64,000 nt of DNA from Trematomus loennbergii (lineage: Eukaryota > Chordata > Actinopteri > Perciformes > Nototheniidae): contig JAAOOA010000006.1 of NCBI GenBank assembly GCA_012861695.1, positions 30,051,811 through 30,115,810 of the forward strand, read 5' to 3'. Under the pieces are notes generated by a model, which saw nothing but the letters and a program-made list of their open reading frames with translations, was not told where the DNA came from and did no database searches. Shown in pieces: positions 39,433 through 52,250 of this stretch (positions are counted from its first letter, which is position 1; every line of letters starts with the position of its first letter). A program made the translations under genes and the position numbers.

Positions 39433-39815
39433 CTAAAGAGACAGTTCACCCCAAAATCAACCTCTCACCAGTAGTACTCTTTATCAATCTAGTTTTGGTG
39501 TGAATTGCCAAATATTGCAAATATAGAAAGGTAGAAGTTTCTGCCTTCTTTCCAATATAAAGCTGATTGTTCCAACATAGCTTTGTAGATTGGACATTTT
39601 GAGTGGAATCCAAACGTCTTACCTGTATTACTTTTTATCAATCTGGATTGTTTTGATTAAAGTTGGAGATAAGTACCTTCTTTATTAGATAAAGAAGTAG
39701 TTCCTATGAAACAGCTCACAACAAGCTCTGTGGATTATCTTGAGTAACAAGTTCAAGATTTCACTAAGGAGGCATTGCTGTTGAGTTTTTTCAAATATAT
39801 TTTCAGCACTTTCAG
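39433..39815. mobile_element. teleost MITE fragment with 'ACAGTTCACCCC' terminus
   Basis: The segment begins GAGACAGTTCACCCCAAAAT, which I recognise as the start of an abundant teleost repeat. It continues with the motifs TAGTACTCTTTATCAATCTAG, GTGTGAATTGCC, TTTCCAATATAA and later GGATTATCTTGAGTAAC and TTGCTGTTGAGTTTTTTCAAA. The CTGTATTACTTTTTATCAATCTGG motif recurs at about 39623, so the copy is rearranged or partly duplicated. The right end is not clearly defined. Recognition is from memory of the repeat family. Confidence 0.6.
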
Positions 39816-39929
39816 CACCTTAGCAGAGTTATATCAAATTCCATTTTAGGAACCCTTAGCAACTCAACCTGACAATTAGGGCTACACATACAAGGAAAAG
39901 AATCGTCTGTAACTGTACTATAAATCCTA

Positions 39930-40760
39930 TTAACCCTCTGAGACCCACGGGGCCGTATACAATCCCAAATATCACGTTGTGTTCAAAGCGTCTTAACTTC
40001 TCAGCTGTTTGAGCAAGAGACATGCCGTGTTGTTCCTCTTAAACTACAGAAACGGCACTAAACAACTCTATTAAGTTTTTCATTGAGAGGCGTTTACTTA
40101 TTTCGGTGAAACGAATGTGCGTAAAGTTTGAAAAGATGCGGATAGTTTCACCTTGATTCTGGCGCATTGCTTATCGTTTTCTGTATGTTTTATAGGTCTA
40201 TTCTCATCGACCATTTTTGTTTGTGACGTAAAATTGTAAGAGTCACGTTTCTGATTCGGACACTCTGAGTGGATGCAGTCACAGCCAATCGGAGTCTGAT
40301 TCAGAGTCAGTTCCGTTGTTTTGTGTACTGAAACGAGAGCCGGTATAATTCCACGCGCGAAAAAAAATAAAAGTTGGAATACGTTCTTTTAGTGTTTTAA
40401 AAGTAGACTGAGGTATGGCAAGGAAGTTTACAGCTGAGGCTTTGGAGCTGATTTTTCAAGGTGACGATGTCGACGAAAAATCTGACGAATCTGCTCAGCA
40501 TGCCATGTGTGATTGTGGACAGGATCTGCCATGATATATATCATGTGTAGTCTTCAAAATTGGCAGCACAAAAAATGACAATTCCTGGCAAAAGAACGCC
40601 CATGGACACTGCCCAAAAGAATGGGCATAACTAATGAACAGAATAAGTTAGAATCTTTTAATCAGTTCTGATACAATGTTAATAAATGTGTGCACTTTTC
40701 TGTGTTGAATATTTCTTTCAATGTTATGGTTAGCAGTTATTTTTAATCAAATAAGTTAAA
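39930..40760 (+). mobile_element. piggyBac-like element, left end with TTAA (right end uncertain)
   Basis: TTAA at 39930-39933 is followed by CCCTCTGAGACCCACGG, a piggyBac-style terminus. A short reading frame downstream (40415-40534) resembles the N-terminus of piggyBac-family transposases. I did not find a matching inverted right end before a second TTAA. The right boundary given is arbitrary, and the copy may be truncated. Confidence 0.5.
40415..40534 (+). pseudogene. remnant of a piggyBac-like transposase N-terminus
   Basis: The frame encodes 39 residues, beginning MARKFTAEALELI and continuing into an acidic stretch (DDVDEKSDES), then ends at TGA (40532-40534). Many piggyBac-like transposases begin with a similar basic/hydrophobic start followed by an Asp/Glu-rich tract. 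The several-hundred-residue catalytic domain is absent, so this cannot be an active transposase. Its position inside a TTAA-flanked repeat end supports the reading. Chance resemblance is possible because the peptide is short. Confidence 0.4.
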
Positions 40761-41891
40761 AATTCAAGCTCCGTTTTTGGTTTCTTTTTTATTTATGGGC
40801 AAATATCCCCTATTATAGTGTATATAAGTCTCTAATGAGTGACATATATCATTAACTGAGGTTGTGCTGATTTCTGGGATGTGTAAAACTTGATTATACT
40901 GTAAAGAAAGGAAATGTGTAAGGCAAAACACAGAAATATAAAAAAACTGAAATGTCATTGAGTGACATATTTGTGTCATATACTCAAATATGTACAAAAA
41001 TGATTTCCTCCTCTCGTCAAAGACAGAAAGGCAACACAGATGCAGTATCACAGTATCATCATAGCTTCTTTCCTTAGAAAAAAAGTCAAAATCCACCTCA
41101 GTTCAACTTTAAGTTGTGTTTGGATGAACTTCCTTGTATGTAAATCTTCGTAAAAAAACCTCCCTTAAGTTTAACCTTGTCTGACGTCAGTGCCGAGTCA
41201 TAAGCAATTGACCCACGCGGCCCGACCACATTCAAACACTTTGATAACTTAACTAAATGTTCACACTCCTCCTCACATTAGACCAGAACAGCTCTTTTAG
41301 CAAACTCATCTGCGATGATGTTACACTAATTGGATGTTCTATTATTCATAATAGCAGAAGTTTTTCTTGGAACTCTGCCTTTCATTAAAACACAATGGAG
41401 AAGACCGTGTGTTAGCAAAGATTTGTTAATATTTCATCAGACGGACCGTCGGTGCATGTCCGATCCACGAGCACAACAACACGCGATCGTGGCTAGGATA
41501 GAGGCAATTAGCCAGACTTCGATAACAGCCGGCCTCTACTCCCCGAAAAGCTTTTCACATGTTTCTGGCATCCGCTATTCGTCGTCCCCCAACACCTCAT
41601 TTCGTTGCCATCGCAGCGACGTAACGTGCCGTGTCCATCTTTGTGCACGCGGCGGCTGGCAGACAAAGCACTCACACCAGGATTCTTTGAGAACAATTTT
41701 AACATCCAGCACGTTCAGGCTCCTGATTCCCATTAAGCATTCATGATTCATCTGGATTTTATATTATAACATTTTGAATTTTTCATGCATCCCCCCACCT
41801 TCTCCTCCACTTCCCTCCCTCTTTTTTCTGATGTGACAGAAAAAAAGAAGAAGAATTAATCAAACATTGGTGGAAAAGGGAAAAAAAGTGT

Positions 41892-41915
41892 CACACACAC
41901 ACACACACACACACA
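41892..41915. repeat. short (CA)n tract
   Basis: Twelve CA units. Similar short tracts are at 2663-2683 (GT), 35799-35809 and 39027-39044. Confidence 0.9.
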
Positions 41916-44900
41916 GAAGCGTGTGTTTCCATCATCGCCACCTGCGTGTTACATCCAGAGGATTTTCTCCTTGAAGTCGGTTCATTTATAAGGCTCGGGC
42001 TAGATGTATCACATGCACCTTGGAGACGCAAACACAAGGCAGAGGCTTTATTAGAGGGATACAGGTGTCTTCACAGGCAGACTGAAAGCAAGGTTGGAGG
42101 GGAAATAAAAGTCTATAAGGTGTGGGTGCCCTTTTACATCTCCCCCTCTTTTATTTCAGCTCTCTTTTTTTTGTTCTTTCTGCAGAAGGGATCATTAAAC
42201 CGAAATAATTCATTTGTGAGAAAGGTCAAAGCCACAGTCTGTTGGCAGCCAGATACCAGCGTCAGGAGTGGATGCGTCAAGGAAGGGAGAAGAGAGCAAA
42301 TGACGAAACCATTGATTTCTCCCGTGTGTGTATTTTTATTGTCAACTCAATGATTGAGGTGAGCAGCCTTCCGCCTTGCGCTCCACGCCGACGATAATCA
42401 TCATCTTTAATACCTGTTATAGGTGAAGACACCCATCTTCAAGTAAATGTCACATCCACTGTTTACCGTGCGTGTTGTTATTATGTGGAGGGAAAAGTCA
42501 AGAGATGGTGGAGGACTGGCGTTTTTCAAGTGCCAGAAATAGGCACTCACTCCCCCCCCGCTTGTATCCAAAACTCCCTCCCCATTGTCTCTGCAGCCCA
42601 CGTGCTCCGAGCTAACCGTGAAGCCAAACGCACATCCAGCTGCACAATAACAACACCCATTCTTAACAAGATTACTCCGGCAGTCCCAGTTTGGCGGATG
42701 GGACGTGTATGGGAGCAGAGGCACGGGGATAAGCTTCCTGCAGCCGCCTGCAGCATTTCACATATACGCTGGGCTCTATCCATAGGAGAGGAAGCCTCCT
42801 GGGGAGCGCAGCCAAACATGGAGCTCCGAGAGAGCACACTGGCACACGGAGCAGGAATCTCTGAGCTGCTGCTTCTGTGCCCACGACTTCCATGTTAGAC
42901 GCACGGGCCAATTAGAAGGTTTCAGATAATCATAATCTTTTGATTTGAATAATCTGATTTGAATAATTGTAACCTCATTTGCAGCCGCTGATGCTCGGGC
43001 CAGTGTTTTGACTGGATTCATAAGTAAGCAGAATGTCCGACTCTTTAACGCCGCGTCTCGAAACGCGATTATACAAGCGTTGGTGTTTTGTCTGACATAT
43101 CAACATTTACATGTCAGCTCAAGACATAAAAGGCCAAGTGGCTTAAGCCTGTTAAATTGCAAATGCATCTCTTGATGCTTTTTGACATAAATAATCCAAA
43201 TAAAGTATAAACAAATCCCGCCCTTTTTTTGGAAAACTAATTTAGCCCGAGTGGCGCACGGGCCAAGCGCTTGAGGTGAACTGCTTTCATTTCTATAAAT
43301 TAGTTAGAGCAAAGTTCAAGGCAGAGCGCCAGATGATTTAGCCTGCTAAGCGCTCCGCCTCCGCACAGGCAGCCCAGGCCAAAGAGTGTGAGGGAGGCAG
43401 GAGGAGATGAGAGTAGCAGTTAAAAAAGGGTGGGGAGTAGGGGAGTGTTAATGAGAGGCGGGGGCTTTTTTCAGGAATTTCGCCATACGAGTTTGACACC
43501 GTTGACTGACAAACCGCAGCATGGGATTGAGATAATCGCGGCGGCGCAGTCCAAGGTGAAACCATAAAGGGGCCATTTACTCTGAATTAGCTCGGGTGTA
43601 GGAGCTCAGGAAAGTGGCCCCCGCCCGAGCCTCTCACTGTACGACATGGATTTAATCATGCTGAGCCACAGATGTGAGTGATAGCAGCAAGCTTGTTATT
43701 TTGCTCGGGGACTCTGAAGCCGTGCGAATGGATGTGCTTTCCTGTTAAATTATAATTGCAGCTGATGCATGTACACAAGAGAGCTTCCAGGGATCGCGGA
43801 CGAGACGCGTCATGTGCCTCCTTGCGATACACTGAACTGCAACATGATTTCAGCTCCCTCGTGGTCATACGCAGGGAGGAAAATACACTGTGTGATTTAA
43901 TGCAGAGCGGTGACTAGGTACATGTGAGAGGAGAGACGGAACGTTGTGTTTATATGTGTGAGTGTGTTCGGAAAATAGACATGAAAAAGGGAAACGGAAT
44001 TATATTTCGAAAAAATGATCTGCCGATTTGAAAGTAGCAATAACATTTAAGTACGAGCAATGGCTTTCAAAGCAATATCGCCAGCGAGGACAAGGTCACT
44101 GGTAAATTGGAAACACAAACAGAATTCGCAGCAATTTTTGCTCAAAACACACAGAGAGCAGTTTAGGGAGAAATCTTTCAAAAAAGATGACACCAGTGAG
44201 TGTTTGCAAAGATACACCAGCTATAAAGCTCCACGGACACGCTGTATTTACCATCTAAATATACTCCATCTGAGCCTGTCCGCTCATCTCATTTGAGTCC
44301 ACAGCACTGCCGTCTGGACTACTGTACGACACACACACATACGCTGCTTCTTAAATGGGAACCAGGCGACAACACAGAGACATAGAAAACCTGTCAAGCT
44401 CTTGGAGGGCAGCACTAATGTGATCCCACATCTCTATCAGAGCCACCGCCGGGCCCTGTGTTTTATTACAGACCGGGAGGGACGGACAGAGGGAGAGATT
44501 GGAAAGGAAGAGGGAGACTGTGACCATGGCCCATTGATATAATGGCCCTGCCGGCACCACCAGTGATATACTGTACAGGTGAGCCTCGGGGGGAAAGAGT
44601 GGAGCGCGGTGACAGAGCAGGGAGAGGAGGTGGAGGCATGAGAACAGAGGGATGTAAGCATGTTTTTTTTCTTCTAAATTACACAAGAGGAGGGGATGGA
44701 GATCTAAGGGCTGGGAGACAGAGGAGCTGCTGCTAGACTGCAGCTCAATACGGATCTTTGTGGTGCTGCCTGAAGAGAGATTACAGAGCTCCACGAGCTG
44801 CTGTGGGTGTGAGAAACCGAATTGAAGTCCAACAAACATACAGACGGGATTTTCCATTCCTCGGTTTATTGACAGCTTTCTGATTCACCTCCTCTCACTG

Positions 44901-45214
44901 TGTCTAATTTGGGCTATATTTGACAATGTATTATAACCGAGCCAATGCTTATAATGTATGTGTCATAATGGCTATCAATCACTGGCAATAATTCGGGTAA
45001 TATTCTCGTTAACTCCCACTCTGCATCGATCAATCAAAGGCACAGCGAGATATCCGCTTCTTAGAAAGGGGTTAATGCAAATGAAGGTTGAATTATCGTT
45101 GCTCAAAGGCCACATTGACATTACTCCGTAAAGAAGGGGGTCAACAATTTATTCTCATATACGGACCCTTTGTCAGGACCCATTTACGCAATGTTATAAA
45201 GCCCTGTATAGCCC

Positions 45215-45395
45215 TACGAGAGGAAATATGATGCTCCACTTCGGTCCCGGGAACACATGGTTAACGTTATGAAATCAAACAAAATGACATGGTTAGAGTT
45301 ATGCAACAAACTCCTTGGCTAGGTTTGGAAAAATCATGGTTTTGGGTTCAAATGTGTAAATTGTTGCGTAACGTACCCTAAAACAGGTTGGTATC
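45215..45395. repeat. probable teleost interspersed repeat fragment
   Basis: GGTTAACGTTATGAAATCAA, ACATGGTTAGAGTTATGCAACA and CTAGGTTTGGAAAAATCATGG resemble a GGTTAGG-rich repeat frequent in fish genomes. Ends and class are undefined. Confidence 0.35.
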
Positions 45396-48300
45396 TCAAT
45401 GTTCACAAACTCCATGCTCCTGGGCGCTCTTGTTCTGTTTTTATCTGACCCACCCTGACCTCCACCTTCAGACTTTGGTGCTCTCTACTCTAAGGCACCT
45501 TACTTCCACCTTTGCTCCCAACAGAATAACTAAGGCTGCTAGAGGTGTGTGATTTATTGTATCTGTAATGGTGATCAACCATGTGAAAAGGTCATAACGG
45601 TCTTCTGACCCTACTAGTCGGCTTAGCAGGCCACTTCTAACCCATATCTATGATTCTTATAACCACTGATAACACCCATCCATTGGGCTGATAACATCAG
45701 AAGGGGAAACACATTGACACAACTCAAGAACTGGGATCAACATCTGGTCTGTAAACCAGTAACGTGGTCCTGTGGAAGGCAGAGAACCTGAGAGTGGGCT
45801 GCAGTCAAGACTCAATCCCACCCCAGCTTTGCCTTGCTGCCTCGCATTGCCAGAGCCGAACACATGGACAGATTTGAACAATGTCATCTTACCACACCTA
45901 TCGGCCCCGGAGGCGAGCTACTTGAGCTCAAGAGTCAGTCTCTCTATAATCACCCGGTTACAGAGAAACAGAGACGGGAGAGAGGTGGAGGTGGAGGTGG
46001 GGGGGGACAGAGACAGAACGAGGCAATCCAGCCGAGCAGAAGTAGCTTGCTTCAGTATTTATAGACTGATATCCCACATCTTGTACCAGCAGTCCAAAGT
46101 GCAGAAGGTAACAAAGCAAAAATAAACGTTGGGGCAAAAAAACTAAACATCCCAGATAAAAAATGATTTACTGAAGTGGTAAACAGACAAGAAAGAGCAA
46201 CACGTTTCAGAAAATGCATGCATACATATTAAGGGCACCTGTTTTCTCAAGGAACATACTTAGAGTGGAGCTCTAAACGGGGCAGAAGGGTTACAGCATC
46301 TCAGGAAGGTCCGTACTAGAAAAGAGTCTTCAATTGTAGAGGTGTACAAAGCATACATCACTTAAACTGCAGACTATCCCCTCTGCTTCAAGCCAAAACA
46401 CCCTGCGGACCTCCATTACTGCACCTATCTAAAAGTACTTTGGCCCATCTTGTTGGGATTCCTGTCAAACAGCTTGTTTGGAAGAATGACGCTTGTATTT
46501 CTCTCTCAGCACACACAAAGACAAAAAGGGTTTTTTCTTGCCAACATATCCGTTCTCTTTGCTGAATCAATAATCAAAGCCTTTTTTCCCTCTCTGTTTG
46601 GCTGTTAGTCTTTGCAATATTGCAGTGCAAGCCTGAATTGATGAATATTAATGGTTGATTATCATTTATCTTTGTGCGAAATAAACACATACAATGCCGC
46701 GGTGGATAAAAGCGTTGGACAATGGGATGAGGGATCAGTCAATTTACCAGATCTGCGCACCAATTCGTCAGAGCGGGACCCATCATTATCAATCCTCACA
46801 CACCATATGCTTAATGATGGTCGGGTAAATAAGGGAGTCTAGAAAAGTTACGTCTGAGGCTGTGAGATATTCAAGCCATCAATCTGCCACGCATTACAAA
46901 GGGAAGAATTCTGACTTGTCTTTGATGCAAACACAGCAATTTGTTCCGTGTTTGTCTGTTTGTTTCAGGCGATGTTTTGCTTTTCATGGCCTGGTGTAAA
47001 TGAGCTGCTTCTTTGTATGTCTGGATAATTGAAATATCTTTGATTGAAGAGGCAAATGGTGGGAAAACATGGCATTAGGGTTTGCATAGGCCTCACACCA
47101 AAACAAAGCAAGGTCTTCAACAACCTTAAGCACTTAGGAACTCTCATTTAAGTCTCACTTTTCCATTATGGCTGTGGAATGGTAAACCAAGAGCTGCTTT
47201 ACCTAAAAGTACCCTCTGTTGCCTTCCAATAGCCTACATGAGGGTCTCTACTTGTTGAAGAGCTATCTCCCACTCGTCGCCAACAACGAGCGAACGCGTG
47301 TCCCCAAGCCCCCCCGCCCCGTCCGTGTGAGCAATATATTCAAGCCTATCTACCTTCACACTCCATTTGCCCGTTTCTATTCTTAATGACACGTTATTTC
47401 TGAAGCGTCCCTGGCTCGTGATGAGTAATCCTTCAAATCCCTTCCAACACCGTGTTGGTTTTTAAAAGCCACATCCGAGCAACAAGCTTTCACAGCTGTC
47501 TCTCCTGCTTCCCTTTAACAGGTAGCGCATGTCTGCTCCGCGGGACTGACGGGGGCTGACGGAAAACACGGCGCTCGGTGAATCGCAATGTCAGGAAAAC
47601 GGCGCGCTGGAGAAGAACAGCGAAAGGGAAGGGTGCTGTCACGCCTTGTGGCCGTCCTTCTCACTCTTCCACACGTCCGCCTCCTCTAAACCCTCCTCCC
47701 TCGACTTCCCTGCGTTTATGCTAATAGCCTCCGCCGAGAGAGAGAGGAGAGAGCACCGAGAATGACACACGGTTAAAAATCGATGGCACAATTCCTCTCT
47801 GTCCCTCTCACAAGCACTATCTCTCACTCTGGTGTCGGTGTAGTTGAGGGGAGCCTAGTCACAGACAGTAGATTGGGGATGCTTTGTATAGTTAAACCTC
47901 AGAGCACACTGGGTAATACAAAACGATGGGGTGGAAAGAGTCCAGTCTGGGCCTGCTCTTCCTTGATAATAGCACAGACAAAGCAGGAAACTACGAAATA
48001 CACAGCGCTGCGAGACCCGTTTGAATCACACCACCATTTTTTAATCAAGCGTGAGAAACACCGAGAAAAAGGAGAGAGAAAAGGGAGAGATTTATAAACC
48101 AATACAGTGCCATCTTTGGTTCAACACGGGACTTATCTTAGCTCTGCCAGGCATAGTCATGAGCACTTAACCTTGCAGTGAACGCAACCCATCATCATCA
48201 TCATCACCTCGCAAAAGGCAAGTTCTTCTTCATCCTGAGCTTCCCACCCCCTTTTTACCCCCGCCCCCGCGCCCAATCCTTGAATGTCCTTCAACAGGAA

Positions 48301-49659
48301 GATGCTTATGCCTGTGACTAACCTATCCATATTGTCAAGTTTGTTGCAAAGCATTAAGAGAGGCCTTGAGTAAAAGCATCCCTCACGACAGGGGAAGTTG
48401 ATTTTGTGCCACCGATCCCCTGCAGCGTTTCACACTCGCACAGCGTGGTGTTCAAACTGTGGGTGAGCGTGGAATTATGAATCACAACTCGGTTTTTGAT
48501 ATTTGTAGGTATTACATGTAGTCTTTGTTGCCATGTTTTAAGACATCTGCAGTTCAAATGTCTACAAAAATGCCGTGTTGATGTTTGGTCACCGTGGCCC
48601 CCTGATGAGTGTTTGTTTGTTCCAGCATTTTGATGAGCAGCCATTGTGGAATCCAGCAGAGGCTCCTAATTGACTCGCTTGAAACATTAATGCATCACTT
48701 AACAGCATTTTTGTGTTCGTATTGGAATTTGGAAAACACAGGTGCAAATCCCACTTGGTGGCAAATGTTTAATTGATGCAGCCATATGACAATGCCAGGG
48801 AGAGGAACATAAATAAACAATGTTTGCTTGGACTGCAAGTGATTTTTTTCTCAGCTTTTATGCTTCATGTGCCATGTCATAGGGGGTGACAATGTATATT
48901 TCAATGGCAACGTGTCATAAACAAAAAAGACCTACCCACCAATTATCAAATATCAGGCGCCACGACACTGTTTGTGAAAGCTATTACTGAACGAGATCAA
49001 ATATGCTTCGTGGCCTGCTTTCGCGTTCCATGCCAAAGTGGCTGGGTGATATTCTGGGGGGGGGGGGGAGCGAGCGTGACTGCCAGGCTGACTCTCCCCA
49101 GGTGAGTCCCAGCAATGAGCTGTGAACAAGCTGCTTTGGCCGGGCTTGTCCCCTCCCCTCACCCCCTGAAACCAGCCTGACACTTCCACACAGGCCAGGG
49201 AGCAGGTGGCCCTTAGCCGCAGGATTAGCCCGCAGTGCTATTCATTAAGAAAACCGACTAAATACGTTTTTCTTATGCTATGTCAAAGTCAAAGAGTCAG
49301 AAAGAAATGATTGTGGGTGAAAAACGGTAGATTGAAATAAAAAAAAGGCATGCATTTTGTGTGGAAAATAGTACCAAAGTAACATTAAAATCTGTCTGTT
49401 ACACATTATCTTGCATTTCAAGGACGTCCAACACAGAGAATGAGAACCATTATTTAATGAGAGTTTAATTATTTGCAAAAGCATTCTATCCCTCTCTCTT
49501 GTCCCCGTATCTCTGCTTCCCCTTGACAACCCAAAACCCTCCCACTGCCCATGGGAAGACGGAGACGGAGAAAAAAACGGAGGGAGCATTCAAATGGCCG
49601 AATTAATGTTTCCACACGATAAGAAAGCTTAATATAACGCTGACAATCACAGCACTCAC

Positions 49660-49917
49660 CCTGCCAACCAGAATTGGATCGGGTCCAGAAAATTCCTCCA
49701 GCACAAACATTTGATTCCAAACCCATCCTCTCTTGGCGCGGCTCAGTAATCTTTGTCCTTCGCCAGGGCCGCTCGCCACCGCTGCGGACCCACCAGTTTG
49801 TGTACTTTTCGACGGGCCTATGATCGGAGTCATAGACACGCAGGGAACGCAAGTAATCCACACTAGCAGCAAGGACATCCACAGATCCACCAGCATCTCC
49901 TCTGACCGCCTTGGCAT
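49660..49917 (-). CDS. cdh8: cadherin-8, first coding exon (signal peptide, prodomain, start of EC1)
   Basis: This exon encodes the N-terminus of a type II classical cadherin, a calcium-dependent homophilic adhesion protein of the neuronal plasma membrane. Its 86 codons start at the ATG at 49917-49915, which has A at -3. An in-frame TAG lies 11 codons upstream (49950-49948), fixing this as the first possible in-frame start. Residues 1-29 form a signal peptide with a hydrophobic core (LWMSLLLVWITCVPCV). A short prodomain follows, then a furin site RAKR at residues 60-63. The mature protein begins GWVWNQMFVLEEFSG, with Trp65 and Trp67 matching Trp2/Trp4, the strand-swap residues of type II cadherins. 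The exon ends after the Arg codon of ILVGR, in phase 0, with donor GTGAGT at 49659-49654. The N-terminal motif EML-DLW and the arm WNQMFVLEEFSGPDPILVGR resemble vertebrate CDH8 as I recall it more than CDH11, CDH6 or CDH10. Family assignment is very secure. The paralogue call is strong but was not tested by alignment. Confidence 0.93.
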
Positions 49918-50165
49918 CCTGTCTCCCGTGTGTTTTCGTTTGTTTGTCTATTTGTCTTCCAAAGTCTCTCTTTGGCTCCTGTCGTCAGATCAACAGCTCC
50001 TTCTTAGATAATGAGAAAAGGTTACTTGTGTCCTCTTTGAACTGCAGAGCCTACATTCATGGTGCGATAAAGGTCACTTGCATGGCTTGGCATGCCTCCA
50101 TAGCAGTTGGTGAGGGGTGAGGAGCTCTGCGCAGCATCCATTTGGCGTTATTCCGAGGGGGAGAC
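49918..50165 (-). other. cdh8: cdh8 5'UTR part of the signal-peptide exon
   Basis: On the minus strand the sequence before the ATG runs back to a good splice acceptor, CTTCCTTTTACAG, whose AG is at 50167-50166. This predicts a 248-nt untranslated stretch in the same exon. It has an in-frame stop at 49950-49948 and no coding signal. The acceptor pairs plausibly with the donor at 52070. Transcript evidence would be needed to exclude transcription starting inside this exon. Confidence 0.55.
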
Positions 50166-52070
50166 CTGTAAAAGGAAGCAGTTGTCCGTTAGTTGTCTTA
50201 AAGTCTTGTGAGGAGTTGTCTGAAGAAGGTGGGGGGAGAAAAAAGGGAGGCAGGGATAAAGAGCGTGGAGGCCAATAAACATTTGAACTAATCAGAGGAG
50301 ACAGACGGAATGAGAAGGGAAGGGAAAACAGTTTCGGAGGCAAGGAAAATAAACAAAAAACGGGTTTTAGGAAGAACATTCTCATTTTGGGATAAGAAGG
50401 CAAGATGTCACTTCATCATTGCGAACGATCTTGCCGCAGCATTCATGGCACTTTATCCCAATCTGGTTTCCATATAATGCTGCTACAATTGCACAACAAA
50501 TGGGGATGTCTGTACTCCGAGGCTATTCAGCCCACAACATCAGATTGCGTTGCTTTAATCTGTTGTTCTGGGGATTATCCCGGAAAGATTTTTGAAAAAT
50601 GACATGTTCCCCTTTATGATGAATGTCTTCACAATACATTTTCTGTGTAGAAATGATTGTCATCGTTCTGCAATCAAATTCCTTAAACATCATTGCACGC
50701 AAGATTTTTTTAAGCCTCAGATTGATGGGGTGGCAGCAGGTGAGCGCGACAATGTCAACAGCGCTGCAGGTATCATCCAGATGAGATACATGTGAAGGCA
50801 TTAAGGGAAGGTGTTTCAACATTGATGTATTAAACACTCGAACGACCTCTTTCCCTAATAGGCATGACATTTAACTTTTATTTAACACAAAAAGACTGAA
50901 ATAAAATACAAAATTAAACACATCCGAGTGACTCTGATGAGAAAAATATGTAAATGTTGCCCTTTAATCAAGAACTGTTTTAGCTTTAATATCCATTGTA
51001 CAACCTCAGTGGCTTCACACTGATATGCATTGATCCCAAAAATGCAAAACCTAGAGGAAGAAAATAAAAAAGCACAGACACAAAGGTTTGTCTTTGAGCT
51101 GTCCTCAGACTCATCTGATGCAGGTGGACATGCTATCACAGCCCGGTTAATTCCGGTAACTTTTACTACACACAATGCATGTCACTGTGCTCATATTGCG
51201 TGTGTGGCTCCAGGAGAGCAATTCCAAGGACAATAACGCATTCCACCTGAAGCCAACTGCAATATCATGAAGTGAGGAGGGATCCTGTGACATTCTACAA
51301 CTATAACCCGGAGACTGGGGCAGATTTAGTTAAATATATGTAAGGAAAAAAAGCGAAAACCATTTGAACATGAGAGTTAAAAACCTGAAAAAATACAGAT
51401 ATAAACATTTTTACAATTTTACCAATTAAACATAAATAGCTTACGTGAAAATAAGATTGTTCCTGTTATTTTAGAGCATTTTAAGTCATTTTGGATCGTG
51501 ACAAAGCAGCCTGTTTCAGCACCACGGGGGTAGGACAGCTCCCCGGCAGAAAACAGCCGGTCCAGACGGCTCAGCCGCACACCGAGCACCGGCAGCGGCG
51601 GAGCTGTCCAAGGTAGTCCATACACATGCATGAGCTATTCGTTTTCCAATATAATGTCAAATAAAACCAATAAATAACCCACCAAGTTTCAACTTCATGC
51701 CTTTAACAGCCTCTAAAGTCTGCATCACGTACCCAAATTACCTTAATTCCCTGTCTCTCTGAAGTTTTACCATTTCAGGATTCGTTGTTTCCAATGAGCC
51801 CGTGTCAGTGCATCAAATGTGGCACTAGAGCGCACAAGCAGTCGGGTTTACGGGAATAAAGCATGCATAAGCAGCATTTAAGCGAGACCAATCGCGACAT
51901 AGGAGAGTCAAATGGGAATAAATAAAGCAGCCTAAGTTGCAGACCTTTTGGGAGACTTGCTGCGTGGCTCCGTGCCGGGGGAAAAGCACCCAAACCCCGC
52001 TATGGAGAAAGAGAAGAAGTCCATCCACTAAACACCATCAGTAATACCTGTTAGGTTTACGGTGACTTAC
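50166..52070 (-). other. cdh8: putative cdh8 intron 1 (5'UTR intron)
   Basis: Bounded by GTAAGT at 52070-52065 and CTTTTACAG ending at 50166. No repeat or coding signal was recognised inside it. It holds a purine-rich block at about 50220-50350. Confidence 0.42.
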
Positions 52071-52250
52071 CAAAGAGACTTGCATCCGCTGCTGCTGCAT
52101 CATTTCACGATGTTTCTCTCGTTACGCAAAAACTAAAAGTCCCAATTCGTTTCATTCAAAGGCGTTTGATTGGAAAGCGAGAGAAAAAACGACAGAGGCT
52201 AGATATCCTTCCCGCAGTTTGTCAACGCGCAGAGTGACAGACAGACAGTG
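52071..52250 (-). other. cdh8: putative non-coding first exon of cdh8 (upstream limit unknown)
   Basis: A strong donor reads CTTTG|GTAAGT on the minus strand (exon ends at 52071, GT at 52070-52069). It sits about 1.9 kb upstream of the acceptor at 50166. The DNA just upstream contains clustered CpGs and GCTGCTGCTGC. Many cadherin genes have a non-coding first exon. The 5' end given here is a guess, because no initiation site can be read from the sequence. Confidence 0.4.

Noticed and set aside
41330..41746. 138-residue plus-strand frame
   Set aside because: Unremarkable composition, no motif, no splice signals, and it lies in the intron of the opposite-strand gene.
44351..44857. 168-residue open frame on the minus strand
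   Set aside because: Longest frame in the window apart from repeats, but it is low-complexity Ser/Leu-rich, lies in the cdh8 intron, and shows no domain, splice context or family resemblance.
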